A stretch of 13,678 nt of DNA, from contig JAHBAO020000173.1 in NCBI GenBank assembly GCA_018500065.2, positions 1 to 13,678 of the forward strand, given 5' to 3'. Under the pieces are notes generated by a model, which saw nothing but the letters and a program-made list of their open reading frames with translations, was not told the origin of the DNA and made no database searches. This document shows positions 12,280 to 13,678 of the stretch, piece by piece. The translations under genes and the position numbers were made by a program. Numbering within the stretch: the stretch's first letter is position 1; each line of letters starts with the position of its first letter. Source of the DNA: Octadecabacter sp. GTDB taxonomy: Bacteria; Pseudomonadota; Alphaproteobacteria; Rhodobacterales; Rhodobacteraceae.

Positions 12280-13678
12280 TTATTTAATTTCTCGGTAAGA
12301 GCTTGTGGGCGCTTCTGTTAAGGGAAGTGTTTCTGATTGAACCGCTTCAAACGAAATACTTGCAGTCAAACCGGCTTTTTCAAAGGCGATATTAACCTCG
12401 GCGTTGAGATCCTCTTTCATCACACGCTCGATTATAAGGGAGCCAAAACCACGGTTTTTCGGGGCTTTCATTATCTTTGGCCCACCAGATTCACGCCATT
12501 CAATACGGGCGATGCTGACACCATCTTTGACGTCTGTGAAGGTGTTTACAAAAATCACCCCTGTTTCAACAGACAGCGCGCCGTACTTAGCCGCATTCGT
12601 AAAAAGTTCATGTATAGCCATGCCAAAAGGCATGGCCTGATCCGCACTAAGCTGAATATCTGGACCCGTCATTCGAATGATATGCCCACGTCCTGTTTGG
12701 TAGGGTTTGCTTTCACTTTCCAGAATTCCGGAAACCGTTGCGGAGGTCCAGTTCGACACCGTCAAAAGGTCATGGGTGCGCGCAATAGCGCTAAGCCTGT
12801 CTTCAAGACGTTCCTGATAGACAGCGGGGTCATCAACACCTTTAAGCAGAAACTTCGAAATCGAGCTTATGATCGTCAACGTATTTTTGACGCGGTGATG
12901 CAGCTCTCCCATGAGCAATTTTTGGAGCTCATTTTGCGCTTTTACTTCAGTGACCATTTGAGCTTGCTCAGTGACTTCGCGTACGCAAGCACCAATTGCA
13001 AAAATTTCTCCATCATGGCGAACAGGGTAGAAATCTGCGATCCAATCGCGCTGAACGCCCGGTGCCGCGGCTGTTTCGCCCTTTATTTCCAAATTTCTTA
13101 CGGGCTCGCCTGTCTCGAACACTTGGTTATACATTGGGGACACGAGATCATCGAGATCAGGAAGCAACTCATTGAATGTGCGCCCAATATGTTCAGCCAC
13201 AGAAAAACCGTTGATTTCAGCAAGGCTGTCGTTGATCCGTAACCAGCGGAAATCGCGATCTATCAGTGATAGGCCAACAGGGGTTGTGTTGTAGATATTT
13301 TCCAGTTCGCCGTATTGTTGGGCAATCTGCGTTTCCTTTTCTTTCAGGTCGGTAATATCGACAAAGGACAGCACATAGCCATCAAGCCGGTTGTCGATCG
13401 TACGATATGGCTTAATCCGCAAAAGGTAGATGGACGTGCCGTCTTTTGATTGGACTTCCCGTTCGAACATTTGGAGCGATTGATCAACACGCGATGTATC
13501 CTGTTCGAGCTTCGTGTAATCCACCAAATATGCGAGATCCTTCAACGGTCGCCCGATGTCGCGTTCCCGAATGCCAAAAAGCTTGTCTGTTCGGGGCGTG
13601 AAACTGCGCACACAATGTTCGCGATCAAGAAACAAAACAGCAATGTCAGTCGCCGCAAACAGGTTTTGCAAATCCGAA
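12280..13678 (-). CDS. PAS-PAS-HWE histidine kinase, C-terminal part, probably of a CheB/CheR-type fusion (partial)
   Basis: The frame is open to the window edge (upstream residues S-D-L-Q), so the N-terminus lies outside; the TTG at 13671 is not a start. Residues are counted from there. A first PAS (about 5-112: LQNLFAATDIAVLFLDRE, RSFTPRTDKLFGI, RDIGRPL) is the type placed after CheB-CheR domains in fused chemotaxis methylation proteins. A short linker coiled coil leads to a second PAS (about 122-236). The kinase core has phospho-acceptor H259 in ELHHRVKNTL, N-box HELFTNAAKYGALS (354-367), the HWE-defining W-x-E (WRESGG, 392-397) and G2-like GFGSLIIERV (408-417). All key residues are intact, so it should be an active kinase, unlike the hybrid protein nearby. 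Likely partners are the receiver encoded downstream and possibly the other receivers in the cluster. The CheB/CheR part is inferred, not seen. Confidence 0.85.
   Translation of the reverse strand, partial: SDLQNLFAATDIAVLFLDREHCVRSFTPRTDKLFGIRERDIGRPLKDLAYLVDYTKLEQDTSRVDQSLQMFEREVQSKDGTSIYLLRIKPYRTIDNRLDGYVLSFVDITDLKEKETQIAQQYGELENIYNTTPVGLSLIDRDFRWLRINDSLAEINGFSVAEHIGRTFNELLPDLDDLVSPMYNQVFETGEPVRNLEIKGETAAAPGVQRDWIADFYPVRHDGEIFAIGACVREVTEQAQMVTEVKAQNELQKLLMGELHHRVKNTLTIISSISKFLLKGVDDPAVYQERLEDRLSAIARTHDLLTVSNWTSATVSGILESESKPYQTGRGHIIRMTGPDIQLSADQAMPFGMAIHELFTNAAKYGALSVETGVIFVNTFTDVKDGVSIARIEWRESGGPKIMKAPKNRGFGSLIIERVMKEDLNAEVNIAFEKAGLTASISFEAVQSETLPLTEAPTSSYREIK

Noticed and set aside
12337..13242. 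301-codon open frame on the plus strand
   Set aside because: Antisense to the HWE kinase, whose catalytic motifs are all in place; no domain in the plus-strand translation.
1..13678. tRNA, rRNA, CRISPR arrays, riboswitches, att sites
   Set aside because: No cloverleaf, regularly spaced repeat, conserved riboswitch core or matching direct repeats flanking a mobile unit was seen on reading both strands.

Overview
The window looks like a chromosomal segment of an alphaproteobacterium, most likely a marine Roseobacter-group member of the Rhodobacterales. This is inferred from protein flavour, from ATGA-coupled operons, and from the HWE-kinase/receiver signalling set and IS481-type remnant; no rRNA or other phylogenetic marker is present. 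It holds 12 protein genes without visible damage (one of them cut by the right edge), two gene remnants and several regulatory sites. I see no RNA gene, CRISPR array or intact mobile element.

Left part (1-2576): the C-terminal half of a MalG-type sugar ABC permease that has no proper start, then an AI-2E-family membrane protein. A minus-strand ECF sigma factor with a short zinc-binding (ZAS) anti-sigma factor converges on the latter. Sigma and anti-sigma genes overlap by ATGA, so they are translationally coupled.

Centre (2577-8238): a tight four-gene operon, divergent from the sigma factor. It encodes a CPA1-type cation/proton antiporter, a Rieske domain fused to an FMN/3Fe-4S glutamate-synthase-like domain, a Rieske domain fused to a complete pyruvate-oxidase-like thiamine-diphosphate enzyme, and a small membrane protein with a cytosolic tail. 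The two Rieske-fused redox enzymes made side by side are the most unusual content of the window and may form an undescribed electron-transfer or metabolic system.

A bipartite promoter-like motif, GGTGTAACC-N15-GCATC, occurs upstream of this operon (2625-2653) and, with identical spacing, upstream of the next unit (8232-8260). It has the AAC-containing -35 type of ECF promoters, so I infer that the adjacent sigma factor controls both units. The second unit (8321-9141) encodes two small unknown membrane proteins and ends at a strong intrinsic terminator (9173-9214).

Right part (9215-13678): an intergenic stretch with a decayed IS481-type transposase N-terminus, then a signalling cluster. This consists of a NarL/FixJ-type response regulator coupled to a PAS/kinase-like/receiver hybrid whose ATP-binding region looks degenerate, a convergent single-domain receiver, and the C-terminal part of a PAS-PAS-HWE histidine kinase, probably a CheB/CheR-type fusion, running off the window. 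The receiver has its own sigma-70-like promoter, overlapped and preceded by copies of CAAGGTGC that include a perfect 18-bp palindrome.
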